From NCBI RefSeq assembly GCF_903181435.1, contig NZ_CAEUHO010000004.1, positions 868,001-932,000 of the forward strand: a DNA stretch of 64,000 nt, in the 5' to 3' direction. Shown piece by piece: positions 25,286 to 33,997 of the stretch (within the stretch, counting starts at the first letter, position 1; each line of letters starts with the position of its first letter). The position numbers were made by a program, and so were the translations under genes. This DNA is from Bacteroides acidifaciens (GTDB lineage: Bacteria; Bacteroidota; Bacteroidia; Bacteroidales; Bacteroidaceae). The notes below the pieces were generated by a model that was given only the letters and a program-made list of their open reading frames with translations, did not search any database and was not told where the DNA came from.

Positions 25286-27745
25286 ATGAGAAAATTATTC
25301 CTGCTGTCAGTTGTCTTGTTTTTGTCGTTTCAACAGGTCACTTTAGCTGCAATCAAAGAAACGGCGAGCGTACCGGATTCTGTCTCTCTTTTCTCCTATG
25401 CCACCCGCAGCGACGACGGGCGGAGCGGACTTCGTTTTGCATGGAGCATGGACGGGAAACACTGGTTCGAAGTAGGTCAGGGAACAGGCTATCTCCGTTG
25501 TGATTACAGTCGTTGGGGTTCACAGAAAAAGATGCTCGACCCCTTCTTGAAACAGCTTCCCGGTGGAGAATGGCTCTGTACCTGGAAACTGAATGCCCAC
25601 GACGGATACGGACAGGCAAAATCAAAAGACCTGGTTTATTGGGAAAGCCAGAGGTATCCCCGGACAACTTCTGATTTTGAAGGCATAAGAACTAAGGCAA
25701 TTATTGCCGGACAAGAACAGACAGGAAATATCAACCGTGTGTCTTGGGCAATAGTGGACGAACTGACGAAAAGCCATGAAAGGAACCAATATCGAAATGC
25801 TTTGCATGCGGAACGTCCCGTACAGGACAAAGAGCGTTTCGCCGGACTGAAACCTGTAAAGGCTACCATCACGGCGCAACCGGAAGAAACAAAGGAAATC
25901 AGTGATTTACTGTTGGGTATCTTCTTTGAGGATATTAACTACTCTGCCGATGGTGGCTTATACGCAGAATTGGTTCAAAACAGGGATTTCGAATATGACC
26001 CGTCCGACCGTGAGGGGGATAAGAATTGGAATAGTACCCATTCCTGGAATTTGAAAGGGGAGAATGCGGCATTTACAATAAACACAACGAGCCCTATCCA
26101 TCCGAACAACCCTCATTATGCTGTATTGGATATAAAGCAGCCGGGAGCTGTGTTGATAAATACAGGTTTTGACGGTATAGCTCTTAAAGCTGCCGAAAAG
26201 TATAATATCTCTTTGTTTGGCCGTATTCCGGCAGGGTATAAGTCCAATAAACTACTCATACGTCTGGTTGATGCCAATGGCACAGTACAGGGAGAAACCT
26301 CAATTACAGTTTCTTCCCGTTCATGGAAGAAATATAAAGCGGTATTGACCGCGAAAGCATCTGCAGATACACATTTGGAACTCCAACCGCAATCAATAGG
26401 TGAAGTCGAACTGGATATGATTTCTCTATTCCCGCAGAATACATTCAAAGGCAGAAAGAACGGACTGCGTGCCGATTTGGCTCAGACGCTTGCTGATATG
26501 CATCCCCGCTTTGTCCGTTTCCCGGGTGGCTGTGTGGCTCATGGCGATGGTCTGAAGAATATCTATCAATGGAAAAATACGATTGGCTCGCTGGAAGCCC
26601 GTAAACCCGCCCGCAACCTTTGGGGATATCATCAGAGTATGGGACTGGGGTATTATGAATATTTCCAGTTCTGTGAAGACATCGGTGCCGAACCGCTGCC
26701 GGTACTTGCTGCCGGTGTCCCTTGTCAGAACTCCGCTTGTCACGGTGATTTGAGGGGCGGACAGCAAGGCGGGATTCCGATGAGTGAAATGCCGGCTTAT
26801 ATTCAGGACATTCTGGATTTGATAGAATGGGCGAACGGTGACGCGAAAAAGACAAAATGGGGAAAGGTGCGTGCCGAAGCCGGGCATCCGAAACCTTTCA
26901 ATCTGAAATATATCGGTATTGGTAACGAAGACCTTATCACTGATATCTTTGAAGAACGTTTCACTATGATTTTCAATGCGATAAAAGAGAAATATCCCGA
27001 AATAACCGTTGTAGGTACTGTCGGCCCTTTCAATGAGGGCACGGATTACGTCGAAGGTTGGAAACTGGCGGATAAACTGGGTATTCCTATGGTAGACGAA
27101 CATTATTATCAGTCTCCGGGCTGGTTCCTTCATAACCAGGACTTCTACGATAAATACGACCGCAGTAAAAAAACAAAAGTTTATCTGGGTGAATATGCCA
27201 CCCATATCCCCGGACGAAAGGCCAATATGGAAACTGCATTGACCGAAGCCCTTTACCTCACAGCTTTGGAACGCAATGGTGATGTTGTAAGTATGACTTC
27301 TTATGCTCCTTTGCTGGCGAAAGAAAAGCATACCCAATGGAGCCCGGATTTGATTTACTTCAATAACCGTGAAGTGAAACCGACCACCGGATATTATGTC
27401 CAGAAGCTATATGGACAGAATGCAGGGGACCACTATATCCCTTCACAGATAAGCCTGGATAATCAAGACAACCGTGTGAAACTTCGTGTAGGTTCTTCCA
27501 TTGTCCGTGACAGCAAGACCGGAGATGTAATTGTGAAGTTGGTGAACTTATTGCCAGTCAGTGTGGAAACAGAAGTGCAATTACCGGGAATTGACGGTAT
27601 TCAGTCTTCTGCTACAAGAACGGTATTGGCAGGTGCCCCGGAATCAACTCCGCTTCCCGTAGTCGATACAATCGAAATAGGAACAAACTTCCAGCAGCAA
27701 CTACCTGCTTATTCATTTACGGTGATTCGTTTGAAGACGAGGTAG
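25286..27745 (+). CDS. GH51 alpha-L-arabinofuranosidase with an N-terminal propeller-like segment
   Basis: An 819-residue exported enzyme starting MRKLFLLSVVLFLS. Residues 25-170 resemble part of a GH43-like propeller (GLRFAWSMDGKHWFEVG; DGYGQAKSKDLVYWES), an unusual N-terminal addition. The GH51 core follows: LLLGIFFEDINYSADGGLYA, a carbohydrate-binding beta-sandwich, then RFPGGCVAHGDGLKNIYQWK, YIGIGNEDLITDIF with acid/base Glu548, and VYLGEYATHIPGRK with nucleophile Glu636, and a C-terminal beta-domain. It releases terminal arabinofuranose from arabinan or arabinogalactan side chains. Longer start at 25202 rejected: it would put 28 non-signal residues before the signal peptide and lies upstream of the promoter. 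Confidence 0.94.
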   Translation: MRKLFLLSVVLFLSFQQVTLAAIKETASVPDSVSLFSYATRSDDGRSGLRFAWSMDGKHWFEVGQGTGYLRCDYSRWGSQKKMLDPFLKQLPGGEWLCTWKLNAHDGYGQAKSKDLVYWESQRYPRTTSDFEGIRTKAIIAGQEQTGNINRVSWAIVDELTKSHERNQYRNALHAERPVQDKERFAGLKPVKATITAQPEETKEISDLLLGIFFEDINYSADGGLYAELVQNRDFEYDPSDREGDKNWNSTHSWNLKGENAAFTINTTSPIHPNNPHYAVLDIKQPGAVLINTGFDGIALKAAEKYNISLFGRIPAGYKSNKLLIRLVDANGTVQGETSITVSSRSWKKYKAVLTAKASADTHLELQPQSIGEVELDMISLFPQNTFKGRKNGLRADLAQTLADMHPRFVRFPGGCVAHGDGLKNIYQWKNTIGSLEARKPARNLWGYHQSMGLGYYEYFQFCEDIGAEPLPVLAAGVPCQNSACHGDLRGGQQGGIPMSEMPAYIQDILDLIEWANGDAKKTKWGKVRAEAGHPKPFNLKYIGIGNEDLITDIFEERFTMIFNAIKEKYPEITVVGTVGPFNEGTDYVEGWKLADKLGIPMVDEHYYQSPGWFLHNQDFYDKYDRSKKTKVYLGEYATHIPGRKANMETALTEALYLTALERNGDVVSMTSYAPLLAKEKHTQWSPDLIYFNNREVKPTTGYYVQKLYGQNAGDHYIPSQISLDNQDNRVKLRVGSSIVRDSKTGDVIVKLVNLLPVSVETEVQLPGIDGIQSSATRTVLAGAPESTPLPVVDTIEIGTNFQQQLPAYSFTVIRLKTR

Positions 27746-27878
27746 AAATAGATAGAAATAAAAGAAATGAGAACGTATCAGCACGTAGATAGGTACTTTC
27801 TAAAGACAATTAACAACCCTGGTAGATTTAGTCTACTGTTTAGCTAATCTTAATTTTCTGTCTGCCGACTCAGTTTTC

Positions 27879-27940
27879 GTTTGACTTAAGTCAAACGATA
27901 GGTTGACTTAAGTTGAACGAGCGCTTGACTTAAGTCAAAC
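27879..27940. repeat. 22-bp-period palindrome array (three TTGACTTAAGTCAA-type units)
   Basis: Three 18-bp palindromes begin at 27879, 27901 and 27923, exactly 22 bp apart with 4-bp spacers. The first is perfect (GTTTGACTTAAGTCAAAC); the others differ by one or two bases per arm. Including flanks the perfect unit is CGTTTGACTT / AAGTCAAACG. The outer flanks of the array are also complementary (TCAG-TTTTCG on the left, CGAAAGCTGA on the right). The array lies 63 bp upstream of the GH97 ATG. The rest of the 27746-28002 gap shows nothing coding. Confidence 0.88.
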
Positions 27941-28002
27941 GAAAGCTGAATTGTATAGGATTAAATTAATGGCTGCTAATACATAACTTAAAATTAGTAT
28001 AT

Positions 28003-29958
28003 ATGAAGAAAATTATAAGCATATTGGCTCTGTTTCTCGGTCTGGACACTCTTGCAGCGCAAGATGTAGTGGTAAAAGGCCCGGATGAAAAACTGCAATT
28101 AGTCGTATTTGTGCAGAACGAAGAAAGCCCTTGTTATTCCGTTACCTATAACGGAAAGACAATGCTGGAAAAATCCCCTTTGGGAATCAGTACGAATATA
28201 GGAGATTTTACAAAGGGGGTGAAACTGACCGGACATGCTGTTGAAGTGATAGATACGGTATATCAACAGACGCGCATTAAAACGTCCCAAATACATTATC
28301 GCGCCAACGAACTGACCTGTAATCTCGAGAATGCGCAAGGGCAGAAGGTAGGAGTCATTTTTCGTGTAAGTGATAATGATGTCGCTTTCCGCTATACTTT
28401 GCCGAGACAAAGCGGGAAAGGGAGTGTTACCGTCAATAATGAACAGACCGGTTTCCGCTTCCCGCAGCAGACTACTACTTTCCTGTGTCCGCAAAGTGAT
28501 GCTATGATTGGCTGGAAACGTACGAAGCCGAGCTATGAAGAAGAGTATAAAGCGGATGCGCTGATGGGTGAACGTTCGCAGTACGGGCATGGATACACCT
28601 TTCCTTGTCTGTTCCGCATAGGTGATGATGGCTGGGTATTGGTGAGTGAGACGGGAGTGGACAGCCGTTACTGCGGTTCCCGTTTGAGCGACGTAAGTGA
28701 AGGAAACCTGTACACTGTCGCCTTCCCGATGGCGGAAGAAAACAATGGGAACGGAACGGTTGCTCCGGCATTTGCCTTACCCGGTGCTACTCCTTGGCGT
28801 ACTATCACTGTCGGCGAGACGTTGAAGCCGATTGTGGAAACAACCGTTCCCTGGGATGTCGTGAGTCCTCTTTATGAGACGAAACATGATTATCGTTTCG
28901 GACGCGGCACATGGAGCTGGATTCTTTGGCAGGATGACAGCATCAATTATGACGACCAGATTCGCTATATAGATTTTGCTGCCGCTATGGGATATGAATA
29001 TGCACTAATTGATAACTGGTGGGATACACGCATCGGACGCGACCGGATGAAATCTTTGATAGAATATGCCCGCAGCAAAGGTGTGGAACTGTTTTTATGG
29101 TATAGTTCTTCCGGCTATTGGAATGATATAGAACAAGGACCTGTCAACCATATGGATAATGCCATCATCCGCAAGCGTGAAATGAAATGGCTGCAAAGTC
29201 TGGGTGTGAAAGGAATCAAAGTCGATTTCTTCGGTGGCGACAAACAAGAAACGATGCGTCTGTATGAAGACATCCTCAGTGATGCCGACGACCACGGGCT
29301 GATGGTCATCCTCCACGGCTGTACCATTCCTCGCGGCTGGGAACGTATGTACCCCAATTATGTAGGTAGCGAAGCCGTACTGGCATCCGAAAATATGGTG
29401 TTTAACCAGCACTTCTGCGATGAAGAAGCATTCAATACTTGCCTGCATCCGTTTATCCGTAATACGGTAGGCAGTATGGAATTTGGCGGCTGCTTCCTGA
29501 ACAAACGTCTGAACCGTAACAATGACGGCGGTACGACTCGTCGCACTACTGATATATTCCAATTGGCTACCACCGTTTTATTCCAGAACCCTGTTCAGAA
29601 CTTTGCCCTTGCTCCGAATAACTTGAATGATGTTTCTCCAGTTTGCATGGACTTTATGAAAGCAGTTCCCACCACTTGGGATGAAACACGTTTCATTGAC
29701 GGGTATCCGGGAAAGTATGTAGTATTGGCTCGCCGTCACGGAAATACTTGGTATGTCGCCGCCGTGAATGCCGGAAAAGAGCTGTTGAAACTGTCACTGG
29801 ATTTGGAAATGTTTGCCGGAAAAACGATTTCTCTTTATAAAGATGATAAAAAGGGAGAGCAGCAACTTGTTCCGTTAAAGGTGAAGGAGAGTGGTAAAGT
29901 ACAATTGGAGGTTTATTCTCAGGGAGGGGTTGTGCTCTGTAGCCAATCTCGGGAGTAA
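28003..29958 (+). CDS. GH97 retaining alpha-glycosidase (probable alpha-galactosidase)
   Basis: A 651-residue exported enzyme: signal peptide to LDTLAAQ, an N-terminal super-beta-sandwich (residues 20-270), a TIM barrel starting YRFGRGTWSWILWQDDSINY, and a C-terminal beta-domain. The barrel has LGVKGIKVDFFGGDKQET, placing Asp408 where the retaining GH97 branch carries its nucleophile, with Glu457 or Glu463 (VGSEAVLASENM) as candidate acid/base. The inverting SusB type uses glutamates instead. Characterised retaining GH97 members are alpha-galactosidases, so that activity is likely. It is shorter than the SusB copy at 61182. It belongs to the plus-strand GH cluster and is preceded by a palindrome array. 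Confidence 0.92.
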   Translation: MKKIISILALFLGLDTLAAQDVVVKGPDEKLQLVVFVQNEESPCYSVTYNGKTMLEKSPLGISTNIGDFTKGVKLTGHAVEVIDTVYQQTRIKTSQIHYRANELTCNLENAQGQKVGVIFRVSDNDVAFRYTLPRQSGKGSVTVNNEQTGFRFPQQTTTFLCPQSDAMIGWKRTKPSYEEEYKADALMGERSQYGHGYTFPCLFRIGDDGWVLVSETGVDSRYCGSRLSDVSEGNLYTVAFPMAEENNGNGTVAPAFALPGATPWRTITVGETLKPIVETTVPWDVVSPLYETKHDYRFGRGTWSWILWQDDSINYDDQIRYIDFAAAMGYEYALIDNWWDTRIGRDRMKSLIEYARSKGVELFLWYSSSGYWNDIEQGPVNHMDNAIIRKREMKWLQSLGVKGIKVDFFGGDKQETMRLYEDILSDADDHGLMVILHGCTIPRGWERMYPNYVGSEAVLASENMVFNQHFCDEEAFNTCLHPFIRNTVGSMEFGGCFLNKRLNRNNDGGTTRRTTDIFQLATTVLFQNPVQNFALAPNNLNDVSPVCMDFMKAVPTTWDETRFIDGYPGKYVVLARRHGNTWYVAAVNAGKELLKLSLDLEMFAGKTISLYKDDKKGEQQLVPLKVKESGKVQLEVYSQGGVVLCSQSRE

Positions 29959-29976
29959 AGCATTGCCACTAAAACG

Positions 29977-30114
29977 TATTTGGTTCTTAATCAAATCCTT
30001 TAAGATGCATATAGCTTGGATAATTTATTTGCTATTTCTAATATGCCGATATCCCTTTATCCATCGACCTTTCAATGAGCTTTACTAGCACGGAATTTGA
30101 TTAAGAACCAAATA
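29977..30114. mobile_element. MITE-like unit with perfect 20-bp terminal inverted repeats
   Basis: TATTTGGTTCTTAATCAAAT (29977-29996) is repeated as its exact complement at 30095-30114, enclosing 98 bp of A/T-rich non-coding sequence. The total of 138 bp, the long perfect ends and the lack of any ORF fit a miniature inverted-repeat element derived from an insertion sequence. No convincing target duplication is visible in the flanks. It sits 18 bp after the GH97 stop. The rest of the 29959-30311 gap is A/T-rich leader for the DUF2264 gene. Confidence 0.5.
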
Positions 30115-30311
30115 TTTTCTGGTTGCCCCTGAGCTTAATGGAAGGAATACCTTTTATTGAATGGATTGATAGGTGGAAACCTTATTAATTTCGTATATAA
30201 AAGTGTCTCTGTATGAAATTTGGTCTTTTTGTATCCCTTTTTTGACACAAATTTGGACGTTTTTTTTATGAGTATGAACTTTTTTTGTAAACGAAAAACC
30301 TAAATAATATC

Positions 30312-31568
30312 ATGAACTTGAATAGACATTGCGTATTACTATTGCTTATGGCAATCTTGATGATTCCGTCACAAGACCTGTCGGCAAAAAAGAAGAAACA
30401 AGTGAAAGAACCGACCGACCGTGAGTTATGGGCGGGAGTGATATATCGTATGGCTGCTCCTGTACTTAGTAATATGAGTGAAGGCAAGTTACAGGAAAAT
30501 ATGTTGGTAGAGTTAAGCCCGACATGGGACGGAAGAAATAAAAGGGTTACTTATATGGAATGTTTCGGACGTTTGATGGCAGGACTGGCTCCCTGGATTT
30601 CATTGCCGGATGATGATACGGTTGAAGGTGGTCAACGCAAACAACTGCGTGAATGGGCGCTCAAGAGTTATGCGCAGGCTGTCGACCCGGAAAGTCCCGA
30701 TTATTTGTTGTGGAGAAAGGAAGGTCAAACCCTGGTGGATGCCGCTTATATCGCGGAAAGTTTCATAAGAGGATATGATGCTTTATGGGTTCCGTTGGAC
30801 AGCGTGACGAAACAACGTTATATTACCGAGTTTACACAGCTTCACCGGGTAGACCCGCCTTATACGAATTGGTTATTGTTCTCTGCTACCGTAGAAGCCT
30901 TTCTACGGAAAGCGGGTGCGCCAAGTGATACTTACCGCATAGCTTCGGCGCTGCGCAAAGTGGAAGAATGGTACGTCGGTGACGGCTGGTATTCGGATGG
31001 AAAGGATTTTGCTTTCGACTATTACAATAGTTTTGTATTGCATCCCATGTATATAGAACCGCTGGAAGTAATGACCAACGGCGGAAAGAATAAAGTCTGG
31101 AATATGCCGGACTGTGATTACAACCGTGCGGTAAAACGGATGCAACGTTTCGGAATGATTTTGGAACGGTTCATCTCTCCCGAAGGGACACTCCCTGTTT
31201 TCGGTCGTTCTATTACCTATCGTACAGGAACTTTGCAGCCTTTAGCATTGCTGGCATGGAGAGAATGGTTACCCAAGGAATTGTCGAACGGACAAGTGCG
31301 TGCAGCCATGACGGCTGTTATTAAACGAATGTTTGGCGATGACCGTAATTTCAATGAAAAAGGATTCCTGACGTTGGGATTCAATGGCAAGCAACCGGAT
31401 ATATCCGACTGGTACACAAATAATGGTAGCTTATATATGGCATCACTTGCTTTCCTGCCGCTCGGACTTCCGGCTGACCATCCCTTCTGGACATCTCCTG
31501 CTGAAGACTGGACAAGTAAAAAAGCCTGGGAAGGGAATGACTTTCCGAAAGACCATGCTTTTCATTGA
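30312..31568 (+). CDS. DUF2264 exported protein
   Basis: The 418-residue protein has a signal peptide (to SQDLSAKKKK) and the DUF2264 core: ELWAGVIYRMAAPVLSNMSE, YMECFGRLMAGLAPWISLPD, LVDAAYIAESFIRGYDALW, then GWYSDGKDFAFDYYNSFVLH and GRSITYRTGTLQPLALLAW. The pattern suggests an alpha/alpha toroid like that of GH88/GH105 and related polysaccharide enzymes. No catalytic activity is firmly established for the family to my knowledge. It occurs in plant-polysaccharide loci with GH43, GH105 and related enzymes, as here. A GH43 gene follows after 28 bp in the same operon. Confidence 0.9.
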   Translation: MNLNRHCVLLLLMAILMIPSQDLSAKKKKQVKEPTDRELWAGVIYRMAAPVLSNMSEGKLQENMLVELSPTWDGRNKRVTYMECFGRLMAGLAPWISLPDDDTVEGGQRKQLREWALKSYAQAVDPESPDYLLWRKEGQTLVDAAYIAESFIRGYDALWVPLDSVTKQRYITEFTQLHRVDPPYTNWLLFSATVEAFLRKAGAPSDTYRIASALRKVEEWYVGDGWYSDGKDFAFDYYNSFVLHPMYIEPLEVMTNGGKNKVWNMPDCDYNRAVKRMQRFGMILERFISPEGTLPVFGRSITYRTGTLQPLALLAWREWLPKELSNGQVRAAMTAVIKRMFGDDRNFNEKGFLTLGFNGKQPDISDWYTNNGSLYMASLAFLPLGLPADHPFWTSPAEDWTSKKAWEGNDFPKDHAFH

Positions 31569-31596
31569 TAATGAATTAACCAACAAATATTGATAT

Positions 31597-32610
31597 ATGA
31601 CTAGACTATTATTACTGTTTGTGGCTTGCGTAGGTTTGCTTCCACTATCCGTACAGGCTCAGAAGAATACGAACTTTATTCCCGGAGAAGTGTGGAAAGA
31701 TACCGATGGAAATCCGATTAACGCTCATGGCGGCGGACTTCTTTATCACGATGGCACATATTATTGGTATGGTGAATACAAAAAAGGAAAAACCATCTTG
31801 CCCGAATGGGCTACCTGGGAATGTTACCGTACGGATGTGACCGGAGTAGGTTGCTACTCTTCCAAAGACTTGCTGAACTGGAAATTTGAAGGCATTGTGC
31901 TTCCGGCAGTAAAAGATGACCCGAATCACGACTTGCATCCGTCCAAAGTATTGGAACGTCCGAAAGTGGTTTATAATAAGAAAACGGGCAAGTTCGTAAT
32001 GTGGGCGCATGTGGAAAGTGCAGATTACAGTAAGGCTTGTGCCGGAGTTGCCGTTGCCGATTCTCCCGCTGGGCCGTTCATTTATCAGGGAAGTTTCCGC
32101 CCTAACAATGCAATGAGCCGTGACCAGACCGTTTTTGTGGACGATGATGGTCGTGCCTATCAATTCTATTCTTCCGAGAACAATGAAACCATGTATATCA
32201 GCCTGCTGACTGACGACTATCTGAAGCCGAGCGGACGCTTTACACGTAATTTCGTGAAAGAATCCCGTGAAGCTCCGGCTGTATTCAAATATAAGGGTAA
32301 GTATTATATGCTCAGTTCCGGTTGTACGGGCTGGGACCCGAATGTGGCTGAGATGGCAGTGGCTGATTCTATTATGGGTACATGGAAAACTATCGGAGAC
32401 CCATGTACCGGGCCGGATGCGGATAAGACATTTTATGCACAGAGTACTTATGTGCAACCTGTCGTGGGAAAGAAGGATGCATATATCGCCCTTTTCGACC
32501 GTTGGAAAAAGAAAGATTTGGAAGACTCCCGCTATGTATGGTTGCCTGTATTGATAAAAGACGGAAAAATTACTATTATGGGCATGAAAACGAAGCGTAC
32601 AACAGTATGA
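31597..32610 (+). CDS. GH43 family glycosidase whose 3' end is interrupted by the mobile element
   Basis: A 337-residue exported propeller enzyme. Family features: INAHGGGLLYHDGTYYWYGE near residue 40, a LERPKVVYNKKTGKFVMWAH block, SRDQTVFVDDDGRAYQFYSS, and ESREAPAVFKYKGKYYMLSSG with the probable acid Glu. The pattern resembles the exo-beta-1,3-galactanase/arabinofuranosidase subfamilies found in arabinogalactan loci. The native frame ends at Ile327 (32575-32577). The last ten residues (MGMKTKRTTV) and the stop come from the inserted element. The original tail PWQAKWNLSFFDK-stop survives at 39966-40007, so the uninterrupted protein was 340 residues. Loss of the final strand may reduce but need not abolish folding. 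Confidence 0.9.
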   Translation: MTRLLLLFVACVGLLPLSVQAQKNTNFIPGEVWKDTDGNPINAHGGGLLYHDGTYYWYGEYKKGKTILPEWATWECYRTDVTGVGCYSSKDLLNWKFEGIVLPAVKDDPNHDLHPSKVLERPKVVYNKKTGKFVMWAHVESADYSKACAGVAVADSPAGPFIYQGSFRPNNAMSRDQTVFVDDDGRAYQFYSSENNETMYISLLTDDYLKPSGRFTRNFVKESREAPAVFKYKGKYYMLSSGCTGWDPNVAEMAVADSIMGTWKTIGDPCTGPDADKTFYAQSTYVQPVVGKKDAYIALFDRWKKKDLEDSRYVWLPVLIKDGKITIMGMKTKRTTV

Positions 32611-32696
32611 AGAATGTTTGAATGCGTAAACCTTTGATAATTCGGTAAATAGGTGAGTGTAATAGGGCAGAGGGCTGGAAAACGAAACGCACAAAA
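32586..32696. promoter_or_regulatory. Left-end transposase-binding-like sites (L1, L2)
   Basis: L1 GAAAACGAAGCGTACAAC is at 32586-32603 and L2 GAAAACGAAACGCACAA is at 32678-32694, 92 bp apart in the same orientation. A third copy is inverted at 33058-33070 (GTACGTTTCGTTT). They match R1 and R2 at the right end. A wide L1-L2 gap with close R1-R2 spacing is also the arrangement in phage Mu. Confidence 0.7.
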
Positions 32697-32798
32697 GGTT
32701 TAAGTTGGTTTAGTTTTGCTTTAAGAACGAGGGCAAAGTGTTTAAGTAGGTGTTTAATGCTGCTTTGCATCGGGTTTAATTTACTTTAATCGCATGGG

Positions 32799-32839
32799 CG
32801 GTCAGATGGCTTTTGGGGGCTTTCTGGCCGCTTTTTTTG
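32799..32839 (+). terminator. Rightward terminator just inside the element's left end
   Basis: Stem GCGGTCAG (32799-32806) with CTGGCCGC (32825-32832; one G-T pair) and a T-run on the plus strand. It would stop transcripts entering from the GH43 operon and so make the insertion polar. The rest of the non-coding region 32611-33371 holds end sites, tandem repeats and an inverted repeat, and shows no gene. Confidence 0.7.
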
Positions 32840-33081
32840 TCTGGTGAGTACACCACTGCAAACGAGCAATAACGGCGTAAAATGGGGCTTTTGACAGTGT
32901 TGCCTGTTGGTTTTTAGGCGTCGGGTAGGGTAGGGGAGTGGCGAGGCCGCAAGTGCGGAAAAATACCCTTTAGCGGGCGTTTAATTACCAGTTAAATGGA
33001 CTTTTGGAAATGGTAAGATTGAGGTGTAAATGGTTGGGGAGGATAGGAGGTAAAACGGTACGTTTCGTTTGAAAAATTGGG

Positions 33082-33117
33082 GTTGGGTATAGTGTTGGGT
33101 ATAGTGTTGGGTGTAGT
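33082..33117 (+). repeat. Three tandem 12-bp repeats (GTTGGGTATAGT)
   Basis: Copies start at 33082, 33094 and 33106; the third differs at one position. They lie about 500 bp in from the left end, downstream of the repressor gene. They might be protein-binding sites, comparable in position to an internal enhancer, but this is inference. Confidence 0.6.
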
Positions 33118-33221
33118 TATCGGTAGGAGAATACTCCCCCAAAAGGGCAAAAACGGCTATATAAAAGTGGCTTTTTCGTGAAAATCGACCCCTTTAATTC
33201 CTTTTTTGATATTAGAAAAAG

Positions 33222-33260
33222 AACGGTTATAATCTGTTTAAGTTATTGATTATAACCGTT
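33222..33260. repeat. 13-bp perfect inverted repeat downstream of the repressor gene
   Basis: AACGGTTATAATC (33222-33234) and GATTATAACCGTT (33248-33260) with a 13-base loop. It lies 112 bp past the repressor stop on the minus strand and has no T-run, so a terminator or an operator are both possible. Confidence 0.5.
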
Positions 33261-33371
33261 TAAAGTGTATTTTACTCTCGAAAAAATGAAAAAACAGGAT
33301 AATCCCTGAAAACACCCATCTAAAGGGAGTAGGTAAGGGGGGATATTAATGGCGTAAAATACGGATTAATG

Positions 33372-33893
33372 TTACCCGACATTTGCAACGCCAGAAGTCG
33401 GGACATCCGATACATTTTTTCCTTTTTCTCGTTCCAACTGAGAAATTCGTTCTCGCAAGCAACCTATTTGTTCCGCTTGTTCTAAAGTTTTTTTATAAAG
33501 CATTTCAACAATGGCATTATCCCCAACTAAAGCGTTTGGTGTGTTTTTGTCATCATCAGTATTCTTTGGATGATATTCGCGGTCTAAGTCGTTTTCGTCT
33601 TCAATGAAATAGGGCGGAATCTTAACATCAGTATTTCTAAATATGTGATTACCACGCCCCATAAGAAGCCAATAAGGATCAACATCATACCAATCGCAAA
33701 TTTTAGCAATTATATCGACCCCTGCATTCATACGATAATTCAGAATTTCTGAAAATTTAGCTGGCTTGATACCCATGCGTTCAGCTAAATCAGTCTTGGT
33801 TAGCACTAAATTATTAGCGACAATGGCAAGTAGAGCCTCTACTACCCTACTATTGATTTCAGATTTTGACAATATTTGCTCGTATAATTCCAT
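33372..33893 (-). CDS. Phage-type repressor with N-terminal helix-turn-helix
   Basis: A 173-residue protein read from the ATG at 33893 (MELYEQILSK). Residues 15-70 form an HTH of the lambda-repressor/CI type (LVLTKTDLAERMGIKPAKFS, then EILNYRMNAGVDIIAKICDW), and YDVDPYWLLMGRGN is typical of phage CI-like proteins in Bacteroidetes. The rest is acidic, ending in a coiled coil (QAEQIGCLRERISQLEREKG) suited to oligomerisation. The frame extends to 33953, but the extra 20 residues overlap the divergent promoter and are rejected. It is transcribed leftward near the element's left end, like the Mu c repressor, and probably binds the operator at 33920-33934. Confidence 0.85.
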   Translation of the reverse strand: MELYEQILSKSEINSRVVEALLAIVANNLVLTKTDLAERMGIKPAKFSEILNYRMNAGVDIIAKICDWYDVDPYWLLMGRGNHIFRNTDVKIPPYFIEDENDLDREYHPKNTDDDKNTPNALVGDNAIVEMLYKKTLEQAEQIGCLRERISQLEREKGKNVSDVPTSGVANVG

Positions 33894-33910
33894 GTTTTCT
33901 GAAAAATATT

Positions 33911-33940
33911 TTTGTGTATTACAGAATTTCTGTATATTTG
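33911..33940 (+). promoter_or_regulatory. Early promoter with an overlapping operator-like palindrome
   Basis: A -33 box TTTG (33911-33914) and a -7 box TATATTTG (33933-33940) are 18 bp apart. The palindrome TACAGAA-T-TTCTGTA (33920-33934) fills the spacer and runs into the -7 box. A repressor bound there would block rightward transcription. Confidence 0.75.
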
Positions 33941-33997
33941 CAACGTGAAACAAATAACACAGCGGCCAAAGGTAAGAAAAAAAGCCGAGGCGGCAGA

